Source: Odoribacter sp. Z80 (GTDB taxonomy: Bacteria; Bacteroidota; Bacteroidia; Bacteroidales; Marinifilaceae). Taken from it: a stretch of DNA of 64,000 bases. The position numbers and the translations under genes were made by a program. This document shows, in pieces, positions 1-8,429 of this stretch; within the stretch, counting starts at the first letter, position 1; every line of letters begins with the position of its first letter. The stretch lies in contig NZ_QWEL01000004.1 of the NCBI RefSeq assembly GCF_009935865.1, positions 62,001 through 126,000 of the forward strand, read 5' to 3'. Below the pieces are notes generated by a model that saw nothing but the letters and a program-made list of their open reading frames with translations, was not told the DNA's origin and searched no databases.

Positions 1-398
1 ACCCAGAGATGGACCGGATGATACTATTCCTTACCATTCCGGGGCTGTTTATCGGCGTAAAAAAATACCAGCAACAAATAAACCAACCGCTTACCTACGG
101 CCATGCCTTCGGCGCAAGTGTATACATTGTTGCGACAGCCGCCTTCACTTATAGTCTGTTTGTTTATTATTTATACCATAATAACCCCGGTTTACTGGAA
201 AACTATACCGTCCGGATGGAAGAGGCCTTGCATGAAACACTGCCTTCTAATTCCGACTGGAAACAGTTCATCGCATTGGCCAAACAACAGATGACCGCCA
301 CAACAGTAGCTTTTCAGGAGATAGTGAACAGAACATTTTCCGGAACGGTATTTTCTCTCATTCTGGCATTTCTGCTCCGTACACCCCGGCAATCCTAA
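1..398 (+). CDS. DUF4199 family membrane protein, 5' end outside window
   Basis: The frame is open from the first bases of the window, so the Met at base 9 is probably internal and the true start lies upstream. The visible 129 residues are about three quarters of a typical DUF4199 protein (about 170 aa). They show the end of one hydrophobic segment followed by the family's G-V-K-K-Y turn, a membrane segment near residues 35-57, an extracytoplasmic Glu/Asp-rich stretch, and a last membrane segment near residues 108-125. DUF4199 proteins are integral membrane proteins of Bacteroidota of unknown function. The stop lies 26 bases before a polyprenyl-phosphate glycosyltransferase gene on the same strand, an arrangement I recall as common in this phylum, so the two are probably co-transcribed. 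Confidence 0.75.
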   Translation, partial: PEMDRMILFLTIPGLFIGVKKYQQQINQPLTYGHAFGASVYIVATAAFTYSLFVYYLYHNNPGLLENYTVRMEEALHETLPSNSDWKQFIALAKQQMTATTVAFQEIVNRTFSGTVFSLILAFLLRTPRQS

Positions 399-424
399 TT
401 CACCGTTAAAATTCTTTTTACATC

Positions 425-1384
425 ATGGATATTTCAGTGGTAATCCCCTTATTTAATGAAGACGAGTCTTTAACCGAACTGACCAGTTGGATTGAACGCG
501 TCATGGACACCCATCATTTTAGCTACGAAATCATTATGATTGATGACGGTAGTAACGACGGTTCATGGCAAAAAATTGAAGAACTGGCCGAAAAAAATTC
601 ACATATCAAAGCCATCAAATTCCGGCGGAATTACGGAAAATCCGCTGCACTGCACTGTGGTTTTCAGGCGGCCCAGGGAGATGTGGTGATTACCATGGAC
701 GCAGACATGCAGGACAGCCCCGACGAGATTCCGGAATTATACCGAATGGTTACAGAAGAAGATTACGACCTGGTATCGGGATGGAAAAAGAAACGTTTCG
801 ACCCTCTCTCCAAAACAATTCCCACCAAGCTATTCAATGCCACAGCCCGGAAATTCTCAGGTATCCGTCTGCATGATTTCAATTGCGGACTGAAAGCTTA
901 TAAAAACAGGGTCATCAAAAACATTGAAGTGTATGGAGAAATGCACCGGTATATTCCCATTATTGCGAAACAGGCCGGTTTCACCCGCATTGGTGAAAAA
1001 ATAGTGCAACACCGCGCCCGCAAATACGGAGTAACCAAATTCGGAGGATTAAACCGCTTTATCAACGGAGTACTGGACCTGCTTTCCATCACATTCATCA
1101 CCCGTTTCGCAAAAAAACCGATGCACCTGTTCGGAGCCATCGGCACATTATTATTCATCATCGGATTTTGTGCTGCTGCCTGGATCGGTATAGAAAAACT
1201 GTACTGCATTACCCACGACATCCGGGCCCGGTTGGTAACCGACAATCCTTATTTCTATATATCCTTGGTTTGTATGATTTTGGGTACCCAACTATTTCTG
1301 GCCGGTTTTGTTGCCGAACTGGTATCCCGTTCCGCAACCGACCGGAATGTCTATTTGATTGAAAAAGAAATCGGACAAAAATAA
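425..1384 (+). CDS. Family 2 glycosyltransferase, polyprenyl-phosphate sugar type (DPM1/GtrB-like)
   Basis: This 319-aa protein has a GT-A glycosyltransferase domain in its first 220 residues: VVIPLFNE at 5-12, the nucleotide-binding IDDGSNDGS at 39-47, and the metal-binding DADMQDSPDE motif near residue 92. Two C-terminal membrane helices follow (about 235-257 and 275-300). Length and layout match enzymes that move a sugar from a nucleotide donor to undecaprenyl phosphate on the inner face of the cytoplasmic membrane, giving a lipid-linked sugar for surface glycan decoration. Which sugar is used cannot be read from the sequence. It sits 26 bases after the DUF4199 gene. Confidence 0.88.
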   Translation: MDISVVIPLFNEDESLTELTSWIERVMDTHHFSYEIIMIDDGSNDGSWQKIEELAEKNSHIKAIKFRRNYGKSAALHCGFQAAQGDVVITMDADMQDSPDEIPELYRMVTEEDYDLVSGWKKKRFDPLSKTIPTKLFNATARKFSGIRLHDFNCGLKAYKNRVIKNIEVYGEMHRYIPIIAKQAGFTRIGEKIVQHRARKYGVTKFGGLNRFINGVLDLLSITFITRFAKKPMHLFGAIGTLLFIIGFCAAAWIGIEKLYCITHDIRARLVTDNPYFYISLVCMILGTQLFLAGFVAELVSRSATDRNVYLIEKEIGQK

Positions 1385-1573
1385 GGTATTGAGTAGCCTA
1401 ATCCGCATTTGGCAATATTCGCCAATGCTGATACAAGCAGAAAATAATATGGTATTTACATACATCTTACACTTACCTCCTGTGTCAACATGTATATTTT
1501 AAACAATAGTCGATTTTCCCATTCACAGGCTTTTCCATTGCACTGCCTCACAAAAATGTGATGTTCTTTGTGC

Positions 1574-2362
1574 TTAAATATTCGTACAGGCGGTTACAGA
1601 AGAAGATTCCCACACGGTTTTGGCGATACAATGATTCAAATTACCAGCTTCATTTTTCACCTGGTGCAATATAGTCACCACCCCTTCACTTTCAGACATG
1701 CAATACTCCGAACGGATAAAACTGTCCGGCATAATCTCATGAGCATAAATCACCTCCACCTCCACCAATATATGTTTTTTTAAAAATTCAAAAGGCAGGG
1801 AATTGGTAATCCAGCGCATATAAGAAGCCTGGGTAACATGGCCGTTAAAATCTATATTATCGAAAGTAGCAGAAAATTCCCGTTGTCCCGTCACCTCCCC
1901 GCCATCCTCTTTCTCGTCCAGGATAGAAGGCAAGCGCAACTTTTCAATCCGATGTCCCGTGCTCATCGCCACCACATGCTCAGGTAAACGCAAAGGCCGG
2001 CGCCGGCTCATGTCGATATACATCCATTCCGAAGTTGCCCGCACCAATTCCTCTCCGTTTTCCCGCACCATCCGGTAATCCCTCAAGGCAAAAAGCCGGT
2101 CTACTCCGGAAGGCCAGGTCTCGATATACACCTCTTCTTCCTTATGTGGCATTTTATGTAACGAAATATGCAAACGATGTAACATCCATGTCAGCCCCTT
2201 GGCATTCAATGTTTCGACATCCACTCCGTATTCTTCCGTCTGTTTTTCGGCAACATCATTGAACAAATCACACAACGTTTTTACAAACAAACGCCCTTTG
2301 TAATTGGTATAGTGATTGAAAATTTTTACCTTCTCTATATATTTCGTGACTGTTTTCTCCAT
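1574..2362 (-). CDS. Acyl-ACP thioesterase (FatA/FatB family)
   Basis: A 262-aa double hot-dog protein of the acyl-ACP thioesterase family, which releases free fatty acids from acyl carrier protein in the cytoplasm. The N-terminal half carries the LFNDVAE helix and the WMLHRL strand. The C-terminal half has the DFNGHVTQASYMRW segment, where Asn and His match the catalytic Asn/His of plant FatA/FatB enzymes. Length is normal for bacterial members. It lies 13 bases after murB on the same strand, so the pair is probably one transcript, although the two functions are not obviously connected. Chain-length preference cannot be inferred. Confidence 0.88.
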   Translation of the reverse strand: MEKTVTKYIEKVKIFNHYTNYKGRLFVKTLCDLFNDVAEKQTEEYGVDVETLNAKGLTWMLHRLHISLHKMPHKEEEVYIETWPSGVDRLFALRDYRMVRENGEELVRATSEWMYIDMSRRRPLRLPEHVVAMSTGHRIEKLRLPSILDEKEDGGEVTGQREFSATFDNIDFNGHVTQASYMRWITNSLPFEFLKKHILVEVEVIYAHEIMPDSFIRSEYCMSESEGVVTILHQVKNEAGNLNHCIAKTVWESSSVTACTNI

Positions 2363-2375
2363 ACGCTCAAGCCGG

Positions 2376-3389
2376 TTAAATCACATAGACCTCTGGTTCT
2401 ATCCAAACTCCGAATTTCACAAATACACTCTTTTTTATTTCATTGGCCAACCGCGCAATTTCAGCGCCGTCGGCCCCTCCCCGGTTCACCAATACCAAGG
2501 CCTGCTTTTCATGTACACCGGCATTTCCTACCACTCTCCCTTTCCAGCCACACTGTTCAATCAGCCATCCTGCTGCCAGTTTTTTATGTTCATCGTCTAC
2601 CTCATAAACAGGCATCGAAGGATATTGTCCCTGCAAAGATTCAGCTATCCGGCTCGGTACTAATGGATTTTTAAAAAAACTCCCAGCATTGGGCAACACC
2701 TTTACATCCGGCAATTTAGACTGACGTATCCGGATAATAGCCTGACGAATGCTATGTAAACTAACTTCTCCTCCCTGCTTCTCCACCTCACTCCGTATAC
2801 TGCCATAATCCAGCCGGAACAGAGGTTTTTTCGACAAACGGAAAACCACCCGGGTAACCAGATACTTGTTTTTCCATTCTCTCTTAAAAATACTATCCCG
2901 ATAAGCAAAACGACAAACATCAGCTTTCAACACCACCCGGCAAGCCTGCTTTATATCTATGGCCTCCACCTCTTCTATCGTCTCGCCGGCTTCCATACCA
3001 TAAGCCCCGACATTTTGTACAGGAGCTGCCCCTACATGCCCCGGTATCAAAGATAAATTTTCCACACCCCCATAACCATGCCCGACACACCAAAGGACAA
3101 AATCATCCCATACGACACCGGCTCCCACCCGCACCCGCACTGTATCAGCATCCTCTGACAATAGCTCTATGCCCTGCATGACAGGATAAAACACCGTTCC
3201 GGGAAAATCCTCCGTAAAAAGAAAATTACTTCCGCCTCCCAAAATCAAATATTCATGAGGATCCAGTTCGTAAGAAGACAAAAAATCCAGAAAATCCTCT
3301 TCCCGGTCCGACTCAACAAAATAACGGCAACACACATCTATACCAAAAGTATTGTGCGCTTTCAAATGATAATTTTCTTTTATTTCCAT
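2376..3389 (-). CDS. murB: UDP-N-acetylenolpyruvoylglucosamine reductase MurB
   Basis: MurB reduces UDP-GlcNAc-enolpyruvate to UDP-MurNAc with NADPH and FAD, the second committed step of peptidoglycan precursor synthesis in the cytoplasm. The 337-aa protein shows the N-terminal NTFGID motif, the FAD-binding LGGGSNFL, the long IPGHVGAAPVQNVGAYG signature, YRDSIFK, and the C-terminal GSFFKNP loop that carries the proton-donor Ser. The Tyr-containing loop and length fit type I MurB (E. coli-like). It starts 55 bases from the divergent rRNA methyltransferase and precedes the thioesterase gene. Confidence 0.97.
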   Translation of the reverse strand: MEIKENYHLKAHNTFGIDVCCRYFVESDREEDFLDFLSSYELDPHEYLILGGGSNFLFTEDFPGTVFYPVMQGIELLSEDADTVRVRVGAGVVWDDFVLWCVGHGYGGVENLSLIPGHVGAAPVQNVGAYGMEAGETIEEVEAIDIKQACRVVLKADVCRFAYRDSIFKREWKNKYLVTRVVFRLSKKPLFRLDYGSIRSEVEKQGGEVSLHSIRQAIIRIRQSKLPDVKVLPNAGSFFKNPLVPSRIAESLQGQYPSMPVYEVDDEHKKLAAGWLIEQCGWKGRVVGNAGVHEKQALVLVNRGGADGAEIARLANEIKKSVFVKFGVWIEPEVYVI

Positions 3390-3415
3390 AAATCCCGTGA
3401 TAAATAAAAATCATT

Positions 3416-3423
3416 TATCTTTG
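3416..3423 (+). promoter_or_regulatory. Bacteroidetes-type -7 box of the rRNA methyltransferase gene
   Basis: TATCTTTG matches the Bacteroidota -7 consensus TAnnTTTG exactly. It lies about 21 bases before the ATG at 3445. Its position argues against the more upstream in-frame start at 3397, which would place the promoter inside the coding region. Confidence 0.6.
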
Positions 3424-3444
3424 TTTGCAAATATACGTAAAAAC

Positions 3445-4833
3445 ATGAATACTTTACCAGCTCCCTTTGAAGAACGCATGAAAAAACAACTCGGTAGCGA
3501 AGCTCCCGCTTTTTTTAAAGCTTTACAGACAGAAGCTCCGGTAAGTATTCGTTTAAACCCGGGAAAATACAGGGAAATCCACAGTATTCCCCTTCCCGGC
3601 AGACAAACCTCTGCAGTAAGCTGGTGTGAAAATGCCTGTTACCTCGCAGAACGTCCGGTATTCACCCTCGACCCAGGTTTTCATGGAGGGGCATATTACG
3701 TCCAGGAAGCTTCCTCCATGTTTCTCCACCATATTTTAAAACAACTCCTTCCTGCCCGCCCTGTGAGGATGTTGGACCTTTGTGCCGCTCCGGGAGGCAA
3801 ATCCACCCTTGCAGCTTCTCTTCTGTCGCCGGAAAGTCTTCTGGTTTCCAACGAAGTAATCCGCAGCAGGGCCGCAATTCTCAAAGAAAACATCATCAAA
3901 TGGGGACACTCCAATATTGTGGTCACCAGCAACGACCCCCGGGATTTCCGTCCCCTCAGAGAAACTTTCGACATAATTTTAGTGGATGCCCCCTGCTCAG
4001 GAGAAGGCATGTTCAGAAAAGACCCGCTTTCTGTTAAAGAATGGAGCGAATCCAATTTACAGCTTTGCAGTGAACGGCAATGCCGTATTTTATCGGAAAT
4101 CTGGGACTGTCTGAAACCGGAAGGATTTCTTATTTACAGCACCTGTACCTATAATCCGGAAGAAAACGAATCTGTCTTATCATGGCTTCTCCGGACTTTT
4201 GAAGCACGGAGCATTCCCATCAACCACTCCTTTGATTCGATTACCCCGGGAGAGGCTGATTTCCCCTGTTACCGGTTTTATCCTCATAAAACACAGGGAG
4301 AAGGTTTTTTTACCGGGATCGTCCAAAAACAAACAGCGTCCTCCGGGTTATCCCGTAAAAATAAAAAACAAAAATTTTCCAAACCGGAACCCCTGCCCGG
4401 ATATTTACAGAATTACCTCCTCCGGCCGGAACAATACATCACCTACCGGAACGAAAATATAACAGGCATCGTGCTGGCCAATCACGCAGAATTTATCCGG
4501 CAACTGGAACAATCCCTCCGGATCACTTATAAAGGATGTGAAATTGCGGAAATCAATAACCGAAAAATAAAACTCCTGCCCCCTTTGGCATTATGGCAGG
4601 GACTCAACCGAAAAGCATGTGCCGTTTACGAAGCAGACCTGAAAACAGCCCTGACTTACCTGAAAAAAGAAGATATTCCGGCCATTCCGGTTAAGGCAGA
4701 TTGGTTGCTGGTCAGCTACAAAGACATAGCCTTGGGGTGGTGTAAAAACCTCGGTTCCCGGCTCAATAATTACTACCCCAAAGAATGGAGAATCCGGATG
4801 GACCTCAATACCGACAAACACCCAGAATCTTAA
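3445..4833 (+). CDS. NOL1/NOP2/Sun-family rRNA (cytosine-C5) methyltransferase (RsmF-like)
   Basis: A 462-aa SAM-dependent methyltransferase that makes 5-methylcytosine in rRNA. It has the SAM-binding motif LDLCAAPGGKS, the catalytic motif DAPCSGEGMFRKD and the second conserved Cys motif STCTYNPEENE, followed by a C-terminal PUA-like region of about 150 residues as in RsmF. I chose Met 3445 because the 16 extra codons upstream overlap an exact -7 promoter box and do not resemble family N-termini. The divergent neighbour is murB, and prmA follows 30 bases downstream, so two translation-apparatus methyltransferases are probably co-expressed. The exact rRNA position methylated is inferred only at family level. 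Confidence 0.92.
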   Translation: MNTLPAPFEERMKKQLGSEAPAFFKALQTEAPVSIRLNPGKYREIHSIPLPGRQTSAVSWCENACYLAERPVFTLDPGFHGGAYYVQEASSMFLHHILKQLLPARPVRMLDLCAAPGGKSTLAASLLSPESLLVSNEVIRSRAAILKENIIKWGHSNIVVTSNDPRDFRPLRETFDIILVDAPCSGEGMFRKDPLSVKEWSESNLQLCSERQCRILSEIWDCLKPEGFLIYSTCTYNPEENESVLSWLLRTFEARSIPINHSFDSITPGEADFPCYRFYPHKTQGEGFFTGIVQKQTASSGLSRKNKKQKFSKPEPLPGYLQNYLLRPEQYITYRNENITGIVLANHAEFIRQLEQSLRITYKGCEIAEINNRKIKLLPPLALWQGLNRKACAVYEADLKTALTYLKKEDIPAIPVKADWLLVSYKDIALGWCKNLGSRLNNYYPKEWRIRMDLNTDKHPES

Positions 4834-4863
4834 TATAAAACCGACTCCTAAAAAGACAACAAT

Positions 4864-5715
4864 ATGACCTATACAGAAGTCACATTCACCATTCAGCCTT
4901 ATTCCGAGGCTATTGCAGACGCTTTAATCAGTGAATTGGGAAACCTTGGCTACGACGGATTTTCCTGTACCGAAAACGGCTTTACCACCTACATCAAAAG
5001 TAAAGATTTCTCCGAAAAAAACATTCATGAACTCCAGGTATTGCAATATTTCTCAGAACAATACCGGATTTCATTTACAACACAAATCATTGAAGACCAG
5101 GATTGGAATAAGGTATGGGAGGAAAATTTCACCCCGATTATTGTTGACGGCCGCATTCACGTCAGAGCCGGATTCCATGCTCCACTCCCTGGTATGGAAT
5201 ATGAAATCCTCATCGAACCCAAAATGAGCTTCGGTACAGGCCACCATGCCACCACCACTCTCATGTTGCGCACGATCCTCCGTTTGGCAGAACAAATAAA
5301 AGATAAAAAAGTGCTGGATATGGGATGCGGTACCGGAATATTATCCATCATGGCCGCCAAAACGGGTGCTGCCCACGTCACCGGAATAGATATTGATGAA
5401 TGGGCTTTTAACAACGCAATGGAAAACATCCGGAACAACAGGCTCAACAACATCACCATTAAAATCGGAGACGCCTCCCTGCTGCAAAAAGAAAACAGCT
5501 TCGATTTTATACTGGCCAATATCAACCGGAACATATTGCTGAATGACATGCATTCCTATACAGCACATCTTCATTCATCCGGCTACCTCATAATGAGCGG
5601 ATTCTACGTGAAAGATTTACCCCTTATCCGTGAAAAAGCCGAATCTTTAGGACTTATTTTTCAGCATTATCTCGAAGAAAAAGAATGGGTAGCAGCCTGC
5701 TTCTACAAAAATTAA
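4864..5715 (+). CDS. prmA: Ribosomal protein L11 methyltransferase PrmA
   Basis: The 283-aa protein has the PrmA layout: an N-terminal substrate-recognition domain of about 100 residues, the conserved FGTGHHATTTLML segment, the SAM-binding motif DMGCGTGILSIMA, and an ANINRNILL motif. The family trimethylates ribosomal protein L11 using SAM. It is 30 bases downstream of the rRNA methyltransferase gene on the same strand. Length and motifs are standard and nothing appears truncated. Confidence 0.95.
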   Translation: MTYTEVTFTIQPYSEAIADALISELGNLGYDGFSCTENGFTTYIKSKDFSEKNIHELQVLQYFSEQYRISFTTQIIEDQDWNKVWEENFTPIIVDGRIHVRAGFHAPLPGMEYEILIEPKMSFGTGHHATTTLMLRTILRLAEQIKDKKVLDMGCGTGILSIMAAKTGAAHVTGIDIDEWAFNNAMENIRNNRLNNITIKIGDASLLQKENSFDFILANINRNILLNDMHSYTAHLHSSGYLIMSGFYVKDLPLIREKAESLGLIFQHYLEEKEWVAACFYKN

Positions 5716-5741
5716 TCACGTTGTTTAATTCTTAACACACT

Positions 5742-5773
5742 ATTGTTTAATTAATCAGAATGTATCAACTTTG
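5742..5773 (+). promoter_or_regulatory. Probable promoter of lysC-lysA
   Basis: An ATTG element at 5742-5745 and CAACTTTG at 5766-5773 (one mismatch to TAnnTTTG at its first base) are separated by 20 bases, the usual Bacteroidota spacing. It lies 53 bases before lysC. Confidence 0.45.
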
Positions 5774-5826
5774 CTGCCGGAACGTATGACTTCGGTTATA
5801 CGCTCATTTTTATTTGTCACACAAAA

Positions 5827-7167
5827 ATGAATACATCCAATATGAAAGTATTAAAATTCGGAGGAACTTCGGTAGGAAGCGCGGACAGAATCCAAGGGGT
5901 TGCAAACTTAATTTCTTCCGATAACCAGCCCAAAATAGTCGTCTTATCGGCCATGTCAGGCACCACCAACACTTTAGTGGATATTTCCAATTGCTTATAC
6001 CGAAACGAAAAACAAAAAGCATTGGACATCATCCAGAACCTGGAGGTCAATTATTACATTACCGTTACCGAACTCTTTAAAACAGAAGCTTTCATCAGAG
6101 AAGGGAAAGATTTCATCCAAACGGTTTTTACCTATCTGCGTTCTTTCATCAACAAAGACTTTTATCCTCTTCAGGAAAAAGCAGTATTGGCACAGGGGGA
6201 AATCATGTCAACTACCCTTATGCACTACTATCTGGAAGAATGCGGTATACCCAATACCCTGTTGTCTGCATTGGAATACATGCGTATAGACAAAGACTGT
6301 GAACCGGATTATTTCTATATTCAGCAAAACCTGAAAAGAGAATTAGACAAACCGGCAACCCAGTCCTTAATCATCACACAAGGATTTATCTGCCGGAATG
6401 CTTACGGAGAAATCGACAACCTGAAACGCGGAGGCAGCGATTACTCCGCCGCATTGGTAGGTGCAGCCATTAAAGCAGAAGAAATTCAGATCTGGACGGA
6501 CATCGACGGATTTCATAATAACGACCCCCGCATCGTGGAAAACACCAAAGCCATCCGGCATCTTTCTTTCGACGAAGCGGCAGAACTGGCTTATTTCGGA
6601 GCAAAAATACTGCACCCCTCCAGTGTACAACCGGCCAAAAAAGAAAATATTCCGGTACGCCTGAAAAACACCCTCTGTCCACAAGACGAAGGCACTCTGA
6701 TTACCAAGGAAAGTCCGGTCAAAAACATCAAAGCCGTAGCGGCCAAAAGCGGTATCACGGCAATCAAAATAAAATCCACCAATATGTTGCTGGCCTACGG
6801 ATTCTTACGGAAAATCTTTGAAGTATTTGAAGCCTGGAAAACTCCCATCGACATGATAGCCACGTCAGAAGTGGCGGTTTCTCTGACCATAGACTGTACC
6901 GAGCATCTGGAAAATATCGTTAAAGACCTGGAAAAATACGGAATGGTAGAAATAGACCAAAACATGGCCATTGTCTGCATCGTAGGTGATTTTGCAGCGA
7001 CAAAAAGCGGTCTGGACGCACAAGTACTGAAAGCCCTGGAAGAAGTTCCGCTACGTATGATTTCATACGGAGGCAGCGAGCATAATATTTCGGTCCTGGT
7101 AAAAGAAGAAGATAAGAAAAAAGCCATGACTGACCTCAGCAACAAACTATTGGCATGTCAGGATTAA
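5827..7167 (+). CDS. lysC: Aspartate kinase
   Basis: Aspartokinase phosphorylates aspartate, the entry step to lysine, diaminopimelate, threonine and methionine. The 446-aa protein has the N-terminal KFGGTSVGS phosphate-binding motif, the GGSDYSAALVGAAI motif, the IWTDIDGFHNNDPR segment and a C-terminal pair of ACT-type regulatory domains (about residues 295-440). It is a stand-alone kinase, not fused to homoserine dehydrogenase. A second in-frame Met at codon 6 (MKVLKF) is an equally good start. lysA follows after 71 bases, so this copy is probably committed to DAP/lysine supply. Confidence 0.95.
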   Translation: MNTSNMKVLKFGGTSVGSADRIQGVANLISSDNQPKIVVLSAMSGTTNTLVDISNCLYRNEKQKALDIIQNLEVNYYITVTELFKTEAFIREGKDFIQTVFTYLRSFINKDFYPLQEKAVLAQGEIMSTTLMHYYLEECGIPNTLLSALEYMRIDKDCEPDYFYIQQNLKRELDKPATQSLIITQGFICRNAYGEIDNLKRGGSDYSAALVGAAIKAEEIQIWTDIDGFHNNDPRIVENTKAIRHLSFDEAAELAYFGAKILHPSSVQPAKKENIPVRLKNTLCPQDEGTLITKESPVKNIKAVAAKSGITAIKIKSTNMLLAYGFLRKIFEVFEAWKTPIDMIATSEVAVSLTIDCTEHLENIVKDLEKYGMVEIDQNMAIVCIVGDFAATKSGLDAQVLKALEEVPLRMISYGGSEHNISVLVKEEDKKKAMTDLSNKLLACQD

Positions 7168-7238
7168 TTTCCTCCTGACATACCCTCTTTCCCAAAGAAA
7201 GAAGTTCTCCTATACCCCAAACCATAAACACTTCATCC

Positions 7239-8381
7239 ATGAAACTTTCACCATCCTGCCAAAACCACCCAACCCCGTTTTATTACTATGACCTTGGGTT
7301 GTTGAAGGAAACTTTACGGACTTTATTGAGAGAATCCGGAAAATACGGCTATCAGGTACATTATGCCATCAAAGCCAACGCCAATCCGCGACTTCTAAAG
7401 CTCATCAGTCACGAAGGACTGGGAGCCGATTGTGTCAGCGGAAATGAAATCAGCCGTGCCTTAGAATGCGGCTTCCCGGCAAACCGCATAGTTTATGCAG
7501 GAGTCGGAAAAAGCGATGAAGAAATAGAACTGGCCCTCCGCGAGGACATATTTTGTTTCAATTGCGAATCTCTGCCCGAAATCCTTATCATCCAGGAATT
7601 GGCACAACGTCTGGGTAAAAAAGCCAGGATTGCACTACGAATCAATCCCAATGTGGATGCACACACACACCATTACATCACAACCGGAATTGAAGAAAAT
7701 AAATTCGGGATTTATTTATACGACCTCGAACACGTCCTGAGCGAAATAAAAAACCTCAGTCAGATAGAACTCATCGGATTACACTTCCACATTGGTTCAC
7801 AAATTACAGACATGACCGTTTTTCGCGGCTTGTGCCTGCGTGCCAATGAAATACTGCAAAAACTAAAAGAACAGGGAATTGTTCTTCCCCACATTAACTT
7901 CGGGGGCGGACTCGGCATTGATTATCAGCAACCGGAACAAAACCCCATAGCCGATTTCAAAAGTTATTTTGCTACCTTTTCCCAATTTTTCGAACCTGCC
8001 CCCCACCAGCAGGTACATTTCGAATTAGGACGCTCTGTCATTGCCCAATGCGGACATTTGGTTGCCAAAGTGTTGTATGTCAAAGAAGGGAAAAAACGGA
8101 AATTTGCTATTTTAGACGCCGGCATGAATGATTTGTTGCGTCCGGCCTTGTACCAAGCCTTCCATAAAATAGAAAATATCTCCTCCGATAAACCGCAGGA
8201 AAAATATGACGTAGTCGGTCCCATTTGCGAATCTGCCGACTGTTTCGGAAAAGATGTTCATTTAAACCAAACCCAACGCGGAGATAAAGTGGTCATTCAT
8301 TCCTGTGGTGCCTATGGCGAAACCATGGCTTCCCGGTACAACCTGCGCAACGTGCCGGACAGTTGCTATTCAGAAGAATAA
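7239..8381 (+). CDS. lysA: Diaminopimelate decarboxylase
   Basis: A PLP-dependent fold type III decarboxylase that converts meso-diaminopimelate to lysine. In the 380-aa sequence the PLP lysine lies in HYAIKANANP, followed by HFHIGSQI, the GGGLGIDY phosphate-binding loop, ELGRSVI, and the C-terminal CESADCFGKD motif that completes the active site across the dimer. It is downstream of lysC and ends just before a strong terminator hairpin. Confidence 0.96.
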   Translation: MKLSPSCQNHPTPFYYYDLGLLKETLRTLLRESGKYGYQVHYAIKANANPRLLKLISHEGLGADCVSGNEISRALECGFPANRIVYAGVGKSDEEIELALREDIFCFNCESLPEILIIQELAQRLGKKARIALRINPNVDAHTHHYITTGIEENKFGIYLYDLEHVLSEIKNLSQIELIGLHFHIGSQITDMTVFRGLCLRANEILQKLKEQGIVLPHINFGGGLGIDYQQPEQNPIADFKSYFATFSQFFEPAPHQQVHFELGRSVIAQCGHLVAKVLYVKEGKKRKFAILDAGMNDLLRPALYQAFHKIENISSDKPQEKYDVVGPICESADCFGKDVHLNQTQRGDKVVIHSCGAYGETMASRYNLRNVPDSCYSEE

Positions 8382-8384
8382 AAA

Positions 8385-8415
8385 ATACTCTCCGGAGACC
8401 CGGAGAGTATTTTAT
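8385..8415. terminator. Bidirectional terminator between lysA and the sialic acid operon
   Basis: An 11-bp stem (ATACTCTCCGG at 8385-8395 with CCGGAGAGTAT at 8400-8410) has a 4-base loop, with A-rich sequence on one side and T-rich sequence on the other. It lies between convergent genes and can serve both. Confidence 0.85.
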
Positions 8416-8429
8416 TTATCTTTTTCCGC

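Noticed and set aside
1405-1428. GCATTTGGC/GCCAATGC hairpin after the glycosyltransferase as a terminator
   Set aside because: Stem is short and interrupted, and no T-run follows.
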